Assembly (NCBI GenBank): GCA_001969505.1
Contig: LSSK01000161.1
Coordinates: 1 to 52,364, forward strand
Length of the DNA stretch: 52,364 nt
DNA from: Zancudomyces culisetae
Taxonomy: Eukaryota; Kickxellomycota; Harpellomycetes; Harpellales; Legeriomycetaceae
Direction: 5' to 3'
Shown: positions 20,179 to 31,028 of the stretch, one piece after another
Position numbering within the stretch: position 1 is the first letter of the stretch
Layout of the letters: each line of letters starts with the position of its first letter
Notes under the pieces: generated by a model
Told to the model about the DNA's origin: nothing
What the model saw: only the letters and a program-made list of their open reading frames with translations
The model's database searches: none
Program-made: the position numbers and the translations under genes

Positions 20179-22047
20179 GAGAAGCGTGTAACTTTTTTTT
20201 TTGTTTTGAGTTGTTATCTAGTACATTGTATGCATCTATTTTTTTTATCTTGCTAACCACTATTCAATGGTTGTGATATTGTTTGTGTTTGTTTTAATGT
20301 ATTTTGAAGTATTTAAGGATGTCTGTTATTAAACATGCGGATCACGGATGAACACACTTCTTATTCAATAGAAATGTAAAATACGCACGAATTTATTATA
20401 TGACAGTTGTCGAAAAAGTAAACAGAAAGGGGTGGACGGGGTTGAAAAGGAGGGAAGAGGTGTCGTTGTGTCATGACTAACTTTTTGGTGTAAATTTGGC
20501 GTTATGTGTGCTGTGCTGTGCTGTGCTGTGCTGTGCTGTATCACATTTATACAGCCACAAACTTAGCCTTAAACTAAAATATAGGTGTAGTACCACGCTG
20601 TCATTCACCATAAAGAATGGAATCATGACGAGATACCAATGAAAGAAAATAAACAAAAAATACGAATGTTGACCTTTGACGTTTATTAAAACATTCCTTT
20701 TTGATTAAAAAGCAAATACCCGATGAGTTCGTGGCTAGTGATTCCAAAATATATATCATATCATCATATCCTTGGTGGAATAATATAAAGGACTGTGGTA
20801 ATAGGTAGTTGCTCAATATAGACACCAAATATACATCCCTTACGAGCTTTATCCATGCTGCATTGGGCTTGGTATGTCCATAAAAGAAGAGTAAGCCCAT
20901 CTAATGAAATGGTAAAAAAATAAGCTATTGAGAGTCAGCAAAGGTATGCACCAGCACAATTAAAGTGCTGAGAACAGAATTTATCAGGTGATGCTGCGGG
21001 AAATATTTGTCAGCTAATACTGGAGATATTCTGTAAAGAAATCAGAGTAAATACACAGGTCCAATTGACTATTCCAGTGTCAAGTTTTTGTTTAATATAG
21101 AACCACCTTGTAAAAAACAACATTTATGGCCAATTGAATCATACACAAAATCTATCATAGTTACTAGCATGCTGGAAGAAATAAGGCTAATAAATAATTG
21201 TAAACAATAAAATTAGAAGCACCACCAATCAGCAAATTATCATTGTTAATTTGCTAGTAATGTATGAATTTTATTAATACAATCCAAACACTGGTGGGGT
21301 AAAAAAAAATAAAATGCTTTAAATTTGACTGTTTGAAAGTCATACAATCAACACAAGATAACCAAGCAAGATGGACCCAAAATAAACAAGGTTAATTGTA
21401 CCAAGCCATAAACGCTTTTGATTTGGGTGAAATATTTACTTTTTTGCACGTAATTTCAAAATGCGTTTTTTTTTACACAACAAAAAACATCAATCGAATA
21501 CTAATCCATTTTGAAAACTAGAATACAGCTTATAGTAGCAAAGTTGAGCGATTTTACCTTCAAGAATTTTGAATAAATGTAGAGTTAGCAATTTAATATT
21601 CTAATATACAGGCAATTCGAGAATATAAAACGAATCAATAAAACATTACGTGCTCAAATTTAGTAAATATAAATTGCTTTGAAACAGTGTACTAGTAGGT
21701 AGGGTTGCAAGGAGATCAATTGGCAAATTAAGATAAGAATTTAAAAAGGCAAGGCGATTATAATATTACCATGTTAATGTATAGATAGATCAGTCATCAA
21801 AATTAGTTTAACAGAGACCAATATTAACTGTGAATATACAAATAATAGGAAAATTATATTTTTTTGAACAAGAAAACGAGTAAATACATTAATTATTAAG
21901 AGAAAAGCAGACGAAAACGAAAAATACAATAACTATCGGTGCAAGTACTGAGTGTGTCGTACTGAATTAAATATCAAAATCAAGAACTCAATTTTATGTG
22001 TGTTTTATAACAATCAAATGTAAAATAAACATACCAAAACGACAAAA
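20179..22047. other. 1.9-kb intergenic region upstream of MIF2
   Basis: AT-rich. It contains a pentanucleotide microsatellite (listed separately) and a 99-codon minus-strand ORF (20601-20900) of unremarkable composition, which I do not call. No RNA genes are recognised. Confidence 0.5.
20507..20540. repeat. (CTGTG)n microsatellite
   Basis: About six tandem copies of CTGTG, the last ending CTGTA. This is a simple noncoding pentanucleotide repeat. Confidence 0.9.
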
Positions 22048-24294
22048 ATGAATGGTATTGATAAAAAGAGTAAAAGAAGCAAGGAATACGGGGCACTAAA
22101 TTATATCGGGATAAGGGGTAGAAGAACAGGGGCAACGATTACAAAGGAGGTAAAGATAGACGAGTATGGGTATGAAGATGTTGATGATTTTTTCGATAAA
22201 GTAGAGTCAACACAGGAAAGTGAGGAAGAGTCTGAGTCAGACACTGATATCGAAAGAGCATTTGCGATACTATCACAAAGGTATGGCAGCCCACAAAAGG
22301 GGAATGATGTATATTTGGATGATACGTTTGTCGTGAGTGATGAAGAAACGGAACACGAAGATCGGGTTGAAACTGGAGAAGAGCTTCGGAAAATAGAAGA
22401 CCCTAAACAGAAAGAAAGAGTAGAAAAAGATAATTCTGAGGAGACTACAGATAAAAAGATACATCGGGACAGGAAACATATCAGACGTGTAACATTGAGT
22501 GAACTAGCGAGTAGTGATGTCGAATGGAACAAAGAAATAGAGGAGGTAGAGATGGTACAGCCAGAAGAAACCTCACCCTTTGTTCGTACACCAGAAAAGC
22601 AGGAGAGAAGCGAGAGAAGAAATACGGGGTTTCTGAGTGGGTTTATGAGGTCGGTGACAAAGGATCAAATAGCTCGAGAGGAGAGCCAATCCGAAAATGA
22701 GCCGGACGAGAGTCAAGATGAAGGTAAAAACGAGGGCAGCCAGGAAATAGAAAAGCAAGATATTCAACAAAACAGTGAGGGTGAGGCTGATGCTGGAGTT
22801 GATGGTGATATTGGAGTTGATGGTGATATTGGAGTTGATGGTGATATTGGAGTTGGTGCTGATACTGAAATTGAGACTGAAGAGCATGACGAATATCAAA
22901 TAGACAATAACGTGATGGAAATAGAGGAGGACGATGAAGAATACTCACAAGAAATCCATACAGAAGAGGATATACGCGAACTAGCGCGAGAATTTGGGCT
23001 AGAGCCAGAAAAACAAGAGATATCCTCGGCACTAGAAAAACAAGAACAGCAGGAACAACAACAACAAAAACAAGAAGAACAAGAAGAAGAATTAAATGTG
23101 GTACAAGAACAGAAACTAGAATATGAACAAAAAGTGGAAGATAAAAGTGTGGATTTGTGGGAAAAAGAACGAGAAATCGGAAAGGAAAACAACGAAATGT
23201 ACGAAATACATGAAATGTCAGACGTGTATGATTTAGGAGAGGAGGCACATGAAAATGAACAAGAAGTGGCGAGCTACTCACCAGAACTCAGCAGCAACGA
23301 GAACAAGAGAAAAGGCGTGTCATATGACAGGGAAGTTCAGGAGAAAGACGGTGAAGATAGAGTAGTGGACCAAGAGGATGGACTTAGAAAGAGTAAGCGG
23401 AGAAGAATAGCACCCATCGAATATTGGCGCAATGAAAAAGTCGACTATGAATATCAAGCGCTAGAAAACGGATATACCAGCGGAGAAGGTGTAAGTACAG
23501 GAGGAGGTGGAGGAGTTGTAGGGAGTAAAAATGTGGTGTTGGTTCCCGTGATAAAAAATGTAATTAGAAAAGAAAAATCGGCGGATGAAGGCAGTAAAAG
23601 AAAGGGTAGGAAAAGGAGAAAGAGAATCACAATGCCAAGGCCTGGTATACAAAATCGAAGCAGCCAGAGGGGAGGCGCTAGGGGAAAAGAGGCAAAAAAA
23701 ACGCAGTCAAAACGAGGCGGTCAACACGGTTACGGCTACGATTACGGTTATACAGACGATAACGAGGATGGTGGAGAAGTGGTAGAGGCCAAAGCAACAA
23801 TTGTCGACTACTCGACACAACAACTAACTACAAAGACAATAGCACTTTCAGCACCTGCCATTCGGGGCCGATTTGAGGTTCTCAAAAAAAATAAATCGGC
23901 AAAACAAGTTGCCAAAGATGGGCAACCAGATGAGAATGGAAATGATGACAACCCCGAAATGGGGTGCAAATTATCCTCGCTATTTGCAGACTCGCTTTTG
24001 ATTTCTGAAGTTGCTGGAAATGATGATGACGGTGGTGGGGCTGGTGAAAAAAAACCATTCATGTATTCTGGTGTGTTGGAGATCCCACCTAGCGTGGAAA
24101 AGCCTGCTCGCAACAGCCGCAACAGTTCGTACATGTTTTATGTTGCCCGCGGCCACGTTCAGGTGACTATTCAAAACGTAACAGTACAGCTGGGCCAGGG
24201 TGGTGCGTTTTGTGTTCCTCGAGGAAATGTATATTCTATATTGAACAATGGTTCTGAATCAGCAAACTTGTTTTATGTTAACACCAAATTCTAA
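22048..24294 (+). CDS. MIF2: Inner kinetochore protein Mif2/CENP-C
   Basis: CENP-C homolog linking centromeric CENP-A nucleosomes to the outer kinetochore. The single exon encodes 748 aa. Three landmark regions are present. An N-terminal Mif2 block GIRGRRTGATITKEV...DEYGYEDVDDFF lies at about residues 22-50. The CENP-C motif RKSKRRRIAPIEYWR followed by NEKVDYEY lies near 445-468, with the Arg, the Trp and the aromatic residues expected for contact with the nucleosome acidic patch and the histone C-terminus. A C-terminal cupin (about 669-748, MYSGVLEIPPS...YVNTKF) mediates dimerisation. Between them is an unusually long acidic/Gln-rich region with a GVDGDI tandem repeat. A basic AT-hook-like region (KGRKRRKRITMPRPG) precedes the cupin. 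Convergent with the ATPase gene. Confidence 0.95.
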   Translation: MNGIDKKSKRSKEYGALNYIGIRGRRTGATITKEVKIDEYGYEDVDDFFDKVESTQESEEESESDTDIERAFAILSQRYGSPQKGNDVYLDDTFVVSDEETEHEDRVETGEELRKIEDPKQKERVEKDNSEETTDKKIHRDRKHIRRVTLSELASSDVEWNKEIEEVEMVQPEETSPFVRTPEKQERSERRNTGFLSGFMRSVTKDQIAREESQSENEPDESQDEGKNEGSQEIEKQDIQQNSEGEADAGVDGDIGVDGDIGVDGDIGVGADTEIETEEHDEYQIDNNVMEIEEDDEEYSQEIHTEEDIRELAREFGLEPEKQEISSALEKQEQQEQQQQKQEEQEEELNVVQEQKLEYEQKVEDKSVDLWEKEREIGKENNEMYEIHEMSDVYDLGEEAHENEQEVASYSPELSSNENKRKGVSYDREVQEKDGEDRVVDQEDGLRKSKRRRIAPIEYWRNEKVDYEYQALENGYTSGEGVSTGGGGGVVGSKNVVLVPVIKNVIRKEKSADEGSKRKGRKRRKRITMPRPGIQNRSSQRGGARGKEAKKTQSKRGGQHGYGYDYGYTDDNEDGGEVVEAKATIVDYSTQQLTTKTIALSAPAIRGRFEVLKKNKSAKQVAKDGQPDENGNDDNPEMGCKLSSLFADSLLISEVAGNDDDGGGAGEKKPFMYSGVLEIPPSVEKPARNSRNSSYMFYVARGHVQVTIQNVTVQLGQGGAFCVPRGNVYSILNNGSESANLFYVNTKF
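22795..22848 (+). repeat. 18-bp tandem repeat within MIF2
   Basis: Three perfect copies of GGAGTTGATGGTGATATT, encoding GVDGDI three times, followed by a degenerate fourth copy. The repeat lies in the acidic linker of Mif2. Confidence 0.95.
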
Positions 24295-24476
24295 TCCCTA
24301 ATCGCATTGCATTTCTATATATTTTTTTTTGTTGGTTTTTGATATTTCTCATCTATCAATAAATAAACGCCTAGTATATTACCGCTTTTTTATTTTTACT
24401 CGTTAAAACATAATTTAAACATAATTTAAGAAAAATATCAACATACCCCCAAAAAAAAATGAAAAAGAAAAGAGAA

Positions 24477-27400
24477 TTAAACATCGACCTTTTGTCCTGC
24501 AATAGACCCACGTGTACTCCAAATAGTAGGATACATTTGCAGCCCGCGAATGTCAGGGGTCATGTGAGCTGGTCGGTATTTGCGCAACACAAGTGTTCTG
24601 CAGGCTGAATATAGCACCAGGATGATTCCAAAAACAATAGATGGGATCCAGAATAATGGCAAGAGATGGTAGTCAGTGTCAAAGACAACATTTAGGAAAG
24701 GAACATAGATCAAAAGATTGATTACTACAGCTCCGACAGCTACTGAGTAGAAGGAAATGCGATTGCTAAACATGTACTTTCCAAATGGAAGAGAATAGCG
24801 TGTTTTACATGCAAACATGTTGAAACATTGCATAATAAAGACTGAAATGAAATAGGCTGAACTGGCCTGTTTGGCTATACTCTCCTGTTGCTTTCCGGTA
24901 TGAGTGACACCAAACGAAGAGCTGAAGTAATCGGGTGAGCTATCAGTGAAATATGTTGTGTCGCTGGATGCCATGGTTTGCACATCACTGAGCGACAGTT
25001 TGTTGTAGTTCAAACACCAGAACCAAGCAAGCGAACTACCAAGTGTTATGATTATTCCCATTTCGATGTATGAGTAACACAACAAATCCAAATCAACCAA
25101 GGTCTCACCAAGCTTGCCTTCCTTCATATCAATCCAAAAGTTTTTAGTAAATGGTTTCTTGATTGCAGCCAGAATCTTGCCCACAGACTTGAACTTGCTA
25201 TCACTTTCTTCATTTTCTTTAGACGAGTCATCTGCGTAATAGCTCTCGATTTTTTCGTTTCTTGCGTTCGCGTATCTTAGTTTTCGTGCCCGTAGCATTT
25301 GAATAGATTTTTCTGTTACCGGGCTTCTAGGAACCAATTTCATCAAACCTCCTTCCGACTCTGGTTTTTCCCAAGCAAAGGAAAGTGCATTGATCAATTC
25401 AAATCCCAAATCGATTGCAATAATCTGCAATGCACCTAAAACTTGTGGCAATGGAACCATGATGTATAGCAATTGTGGAATTACTTCTGGAATCGAGTGA
25501 GAAACAGCATATCTGATAGATTTTTTGATGTTTGTAAATATCAACCTTCCTTCCTCCACTCCGCTGATTGTGCTGGCAAAGTTGTCATCCAATAACACCA
25601 TTGACGCCGCATCCTTTGATACATCTGATCCCGACTCATTCATTGCTATTCCCAAATCTGCTCGCTTCAATGCTGGTGAATCGTTGACTCCGTCTCCGGT
25701 TACTCCTACCACGTGTCCCAGTGCTTGGGCTCGAGATACTATTTCCAGCTTGTTTTTTGGTGATGTTCTGGCAAATATCACTTCTGGTTTTCTAAACACT
25801 GCATCCCAGTCATCATCTGACATATCCGCAAGCTGCTCACCGTGAAGCACCACTGCATCATACTCATCCTCGTCAATATCCTCTATTCTTCTCTGTGTTC
25901 GCTTGGCTACATCCTTCTTGGTCTCTCCAACTATCAAGTTAATTTTACGTCCAATTGCTTCAGCTGTCAGTGGATGATCTCCTGTAACCATGATTACTTG
26001 AACTCCTGCTCCTCTAAGCTTACCGATTGCCTCTCTTACTCCGTGTTTTGGTGGATCTTCCAGAGATGCCAATCCAATAAAGTTGAATCCTTGTGTTGGA
26101 TAATTCTGTGCCTTCTTGTCAAATTCATAGTCAAGTGGGTATTTTTCAATGTCCAAATCAAGTTGTGCAAAACCCAGTACTCTGTGTCCCTTTCCTGCCA
26201 TATACTCGTAGGTTTCAGTGTAATCAGCAATTTCTTTTTCGTTCAAGTCCACATACTCACCATTCAACAATATTTTCGAACATAGCTTCAGTACTCTTTC
26301 AGGCGCTCCCTTGACCATCATTCTCAATACTTTACCTTGACTGTTTTCCGTAGTTTCAAATTCATGAACTGTTAACATCCATTTGTTAGCAGAATTGAAT
26401 GGAATTTCAAATTTCTTTGGATACTGTTTCTGAATATCATCGTAGTTAGGTAGGCAAGTTCCNNNNNNNNNNNNNNNNNNNNNNNNNNNNNNNNNNNNNN
26501 NNNNNNNNNNNNNNNNNNNNNNTGTGTTCGCTTGGCTACATCCTTCTTGGTCTCTCCAACTATCAAGTTAATTTTACGTCCAATTGCTTCAGCTGTCAGT
26601 GGATGATCTCCTGTAACCATGATTACTTGAACTCCTGCTCCTCTAAGCTTACCGATTGCCTCTCTTACTCCGTGTTTTGGTGGATCTTCCAGAGATGCCA
26701 ATCCAATAAAGTTGAATCCTTGTGTTGGATAATTCTGTGCCTTCTTGTCAAATTCATAGTCAAGTGGGTATTTTTCAATGTCCAAATCAAGTTGTGCAAA
26801 ACCCAGTACTCTGTGTCCCTTTCCTGCCATATACTCGTAGGTTTCAGTGTAATCAGCAATTTCTTTTTCGTTCAAGTCCACATACTCACCATTCAACAAT
26901 ATTTTCGAACATAGCTTCAGTACTCTTTCAGGCGCTCCCTTGACCATCATTCTCAATACTTTACCTTGACTGTTTTCCGTAGTTTCAAATTCATGAACTG
27001 TTAACATCCATTTGTTAGCAGAATTGAATGGAATTTCAAATTTCTTTGGATACTGTTTCTGAATATCATCGTAGTTAGGTAGGCAAGTTCCTGCAAATCT
27101 TGTCAACCCTGATTCTGTAGCATCGCCAATAAGTACTCTCTTTTCAACAGGGACATCGGTGTTATCAAATTTGATGCCACTACACAATGTCGATATCATC
27201 AAAACTTCCTTAACACCTCTTTCTTCAGGATCATTGATTGGGTCCAAATTTTCTCCGCTATTCTTCACGGTTGATCTGAGTTTTCCGTCGCTCCATACAT
27301 ATGTCACTGTCATTTGGTTACGTGTGAGTGTTCCAGTTTTATCTGTAGCCAGCAAAGTGATCGCTCCTAGTGTATCCACTCCCTTCAAACTCTTGACCAA

Positions 27401-28510
27401 TACATGCCTATGCATTAGTCTTTTTGCGGCAAATGTCAGCAACATTGTCACTGTTGCTGGTAGACCTTCAGGAACCCACGCAGCAAACATACCAATAGCA
27501 AAGTTGATACAGAAACTTAGGTCATTGTATAGTACCATTCCGAGAATAAAGAAAATCAACGCCGTTGATACAGCCACTGTTGCTACAATATGAACAAAGT
27601 GGGAAATTTCCATTGCCAATGGTGATTCTCTGTCTTGTTCTCCCGAGGTCAACTCTGCAATCTGTCCCAAAACTGTATTGTCTCCTGTTTGTATAACTAT
27701 TCCATAGCATGTTCCTGATACACAAAGTGTACCATTGAATATAAGATTAGTAGCTTCCAATGGGTTCTGCATGGTGTTTCCTGGGTGTCTTTCCTGTGGT
27801 TCTGATTCACCTGTCAATGACGAATTATCTACCTGCAGCTCACTACTTTTGAAAACGTATATATCGGCTGGGACTTTGTCACCCATTTTTACCAAACAGA
27901 TATCTCCAACAACCAGGTCGGCTGCACTGATTTCTTTGATTTTACCTTCTCTGACGACATTACTGTTAGCTGGAATCATGTTCAAAAACGATTTCAAGAG
28001 ATTTGCACTGCTTTTTAGCTGTACATACTCAATGGTTGCGTTGATGAATGCGACGGCAAGCAAGATTGCTCCAATATAAATACTTGCCTTGTTCTTTTTG
28101 AAATCAATTGCAAGCAAAATATACTGCAACACACCAGCTATCAACAAAAGTACGTTAAACAAATTGAGCAAGCATTCCATAAAGATGGTAAAGTTTGACT
28201 TTGTCTTTGGTGGCGTCAAAATATTTGGACCGTTCACCTCAAGTAGGTGCTTTGCCTTTTCGTGAGTTAATCCTTCGCTGGTCTCGGGCTTCTCAGCATT
28301 GGCTTGTGTCTGGAGCTTTGCGCATAACTCCTCCAGACTCATCAAGTGTTCGCTGACAGCAGGTTGTGAGCCCTTTCCCTTCTTTCCTTTCTTCCCCTTC
28401 TTCCCCTTGTTTCCTTCGCTTCCTGCAGACCTGATGGAAGTTTGTTCGCCGCCACTTGCGCGCAAACCAGCGGTTGTTTGCTCGTTGAGCTCCTTTTTTG
28501 TTGCAGTCAT
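24477..28510 (-). CDS. P-type IIC cation-transporting ATPase, Na+/K+-ATPase alpha-like (split by an assembly gap)
   Basis: ATP-driven cation pump of the plasma or internal membrane. The frame is broken only by a 60-N gap and a 569-bp duplication. Counting one copy gives one exon of 3405 nt, or 1134 aa. Visible features: a Lys/Gly-rich N-terminus (GKKGKKGKKGKG, about 34-47), actuator TGES (233-236), M4 VPEGLPATVT (about 346-355), the phosphorylated Asp in DKTGTLT (390), TGDHPLTAEAIG, the hinge TGDGVNDSP (about 728), M5 IPEVIP, and M6 DLGFELINA. SSLTGES, MVTGDHP and the GSDVSKDAASMVLLDDNFAS block are typical of the IIC (Na/K and H/K) subfamily rather than fungal ENA (IID) pumps. A basic insert of about 65 aa lies between M6 and M7. 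In M6 the second cation aspartate of animal Na+/K+-ATPase is Glu here. Animal pumps need a beta subunit, and none is seen nearby. Ion specificity cannot be read from sequence. Confidence 0.88.
25894..26462. repeat. Copy 1 of a 569-bp direct duplication next to the N gap
   Basis: Identical at every position I compared to 26523-27091 (offset 629). It ends exactly at the first N. It is most likely an unmerged contig overlap rather than biology. Confidence 0.9.
26463..26522. other. Assembly gap (60 N)
   Basis: A run of 60 unknown bases inside the ATPase gene. The duplicated flanks suggest that its true length is negative, that is, the contigs overlap. Confidence 0.98.
26523..27091. repeat. Copy 2 of the 569-bp direct duplication
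   Basis: Begins exactly at the last N and repeats 25894-26462. It covers the middle of the ATPase nucleotide-binding region. Confidence 0.9.
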
Positions 28511-31028
28511 CTTTTTTCGATGGTTCTTCTTCCCTCTTCTCAGTTAAACGACTATATTCACGTTCCTATTGGTCTTGTGTTTGTATTAATATGTTTAAGA
28601 GAATATATAACAGTGTTCCTAAGGCTGTGGTAGTTGATAAGATCAGCTTATTGCTTCAACTAGCAGGCGGTTGTTTTTTATAGCTTTTTTATAGCTTTTT
28701 AGTACCTTGGTCGAGCTTTTATAGCGGCTAGCAAAACTAACTATTATAAACTGCTTTATATATGGTAGTCAATCATCTACCAACTATCAATAATGTTACT
28801 ATATTCTTATAAAGGCTTATGGTAACTATCCTAATGGAAAAAAATTTTCTATTTTGATACAAAGTGGACTTTTCAATAGATTGATTTTGCGGATTAGGAC
28901 TGGTTTATAAGGAAATTTTAGACTCAGTTTAACATTTAAAATTTTTTACTATCCTTCTCTCCCCTTTTTCTCTCTTCCTTTTGTTTTCAGCTTTTTTTAA
29001 ACTAGACCAATACGTTTATCTCGAAAGTATCAGGATATTTATTTAGTGTATGCTTTCCCGCGACATATTACTTTTCAAGTGCTTATGATGGTCAGAGGTA
29101 GGAAGGTTTTCTAGCTTTAGGGCAGGTTTTTCGTTTTGTTTTCTTTCTTTAAAAAAAACAAACTACCTAGTAAACAAATAAATTCAAAGATAAATACAAA
29201 CTGCATGTATTTTGTTTGGATTTCTGTTGATGAACTTGCTAAATGTTTGCATGTTTTGGTTTTTTTATTACTTTTGTCCTTTTTGTTATTCTGTACATTA
29301 GCTAGAGTTCAGTTGAAGTGCTGCAAAATATCACTGATTGAATTTTTTTTTTGTTTACGACTTTTGTTGATAATGCTGATAAATAACTAAATGAAAGCTT
29401 CGGCGCCCATTGTTTTATCAATGATTTGTAGTTGCACTCATTCCATTTGCTTTTCTATTTTAAGGTTTTATAAATTTTTTTTCAAGTAGTGTTGAAAATT
29501 TGGACTAAAGTTACTGGTTCGATATATTAAATGCCATTATTAGCTCAAACACTAATCTTATTCTGGTATCCGAATTTAACAAACCGCAACGTTGAAAAAA
29601 TCTTTTTCTTTGTCTCCCAATCCTTGCCTACTCACCTCTGTCTGTTTACTTATCCAACACTATTATCAAGCTTTCAAAGTATGATCTCATGTACCAATAG
29701 ATTATCATTAGAACAAACTCACCCATTCCCTTTGTACCGCGAAAAAAAAAAAGTGCGCTTTTTTTTTTGTCAAAAATTTTGTTTTCCACGTTTATTCGAG
29801 GTCATCAACAAATAATTATTTTCTAATAAACGAAAGCACTGGAGTTGCACCATCAACTTATTAACTATTATACTTTTCTTTGCTCTATATCTAGCAATAA
29901 CAAAGGTATCTTCCAGCCATTTGTAGCATTCATACAAAATATATCAACAGACTGTTTGCGCAAAAGAGGAGGTACTATATTATACATACTAAACAGAATA
30001 CCATAGACACGGCTCAACCCAGTTCTAAGAAACTTGATTTGTTTAATTTTTTTTTGCAAAGCGACAAACCTACTGGCCACTGGTTCTTTGTGTTCATATT
30101 ACAAGATGTTGCTTGGCGGGTTCTCAGAATAATTTTTAATGGTTGATCACCTTCCGTATTTCTAGGTAAAAAAAAACTAAACTATTTTCATTGGATATTT
30201 GTAATAAGTGTTTAATGATTTTCAGTTGGTAAATAATCAATACAAAATCAGTGTACTTTTTTTCTGCCCTATAAACAATAACTTTTTGTACTGTCTAAAC
30301 GGGTATAATTGTAAAAAGTACAATAATATATCCGTTGGTAAAATCAAACCCCTACCGTATATTTGTGCTTAGTCTCACAAAAAAAGCACACATTTGCTAA
30401 AAGCAACTTTTTACAAATAGTTGTGTAATTGAAAATAGGCGGAGATATGTAATTAAAGCTGAAGGGGAAGGCATGCCCAGAATTTTTGCCTTCAAATGAC
30501 TCTACCTGTTGACAGCAGAAATGGCTGGGTATTGTCAGCAGCTAACAAGATTTGAATGTTATCAAGTATATGGAGCAACAAACATTCAAAATATTACTCG
30601 CAGCAGTTTTTTTTAAACTAAATAAAAAAAACAAATGATGGCGAAAAAAAGAAAAATGTCCCTTCTTATATCTATGCAGTCATGTTCTCACTTTTTCTAA
30701 CCAACAGAAATGAACGTACATATGCACAAAAATATGTTTCTAAATTATGTTTTACTCGGTTCTTTTCTTTTGTTAATTTCAACCCGTTTGGAGCTTACAC
30801 ATTCCCAAATATTCCTGAAGGTCTGAAGAAGAATAATAGGATTTGAATAGGTGATACTATTTATAAAAGGAGCTCCGCTTAGTAAATAACGAAGATTAAT
30901 CCGCTTAGCGATGATTTGATATATTTATCTATTCGTAAAATGGCTTAGCTACATAAAAAAGAAGGATATCCAAACAAAAGACCAAAGGAGGCCAGAAGCA
31001 AGAGAAAGACATCAACGCATGCAGCTAA
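28511..31028. other. 2.5-kb intergenic region
   Basis: Very AT-rich, with T-rich tracts and only short ORFs (up to about 94 codons) lacking recognisable content. An imperfect inverted repeat, CTGTTGACA (30506-30514) against TGTCAGCAG (30533-30541), forms a 9-bp stem with one G-T pair. The part adjoining 28511 should contain the ATPase promoter. No RNA gene is recognised. Confidence 0.45.

Noticed and set aside
20601-20900. A 99-codon minus-strand ORF
   Set aside because: Several ORFs of this length are expected by chance here, and no motif or family is visible.
22643-23281. A 212-codon minus-strand ORF
   Set aside because: Antisense to the biased Glu/Gln/Lys-rich Mif2 linker. Codon bias on one strand opens the opposite frame, and its Leu/Val/His-rich product has no recognisable features.
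25894-27091. Genuine tandem duplication within the ATPase
   Set aside because: The copies match and end exactly at the N gap, and collapsing them gives one normal-length frame. Assembly overlap explains it better.
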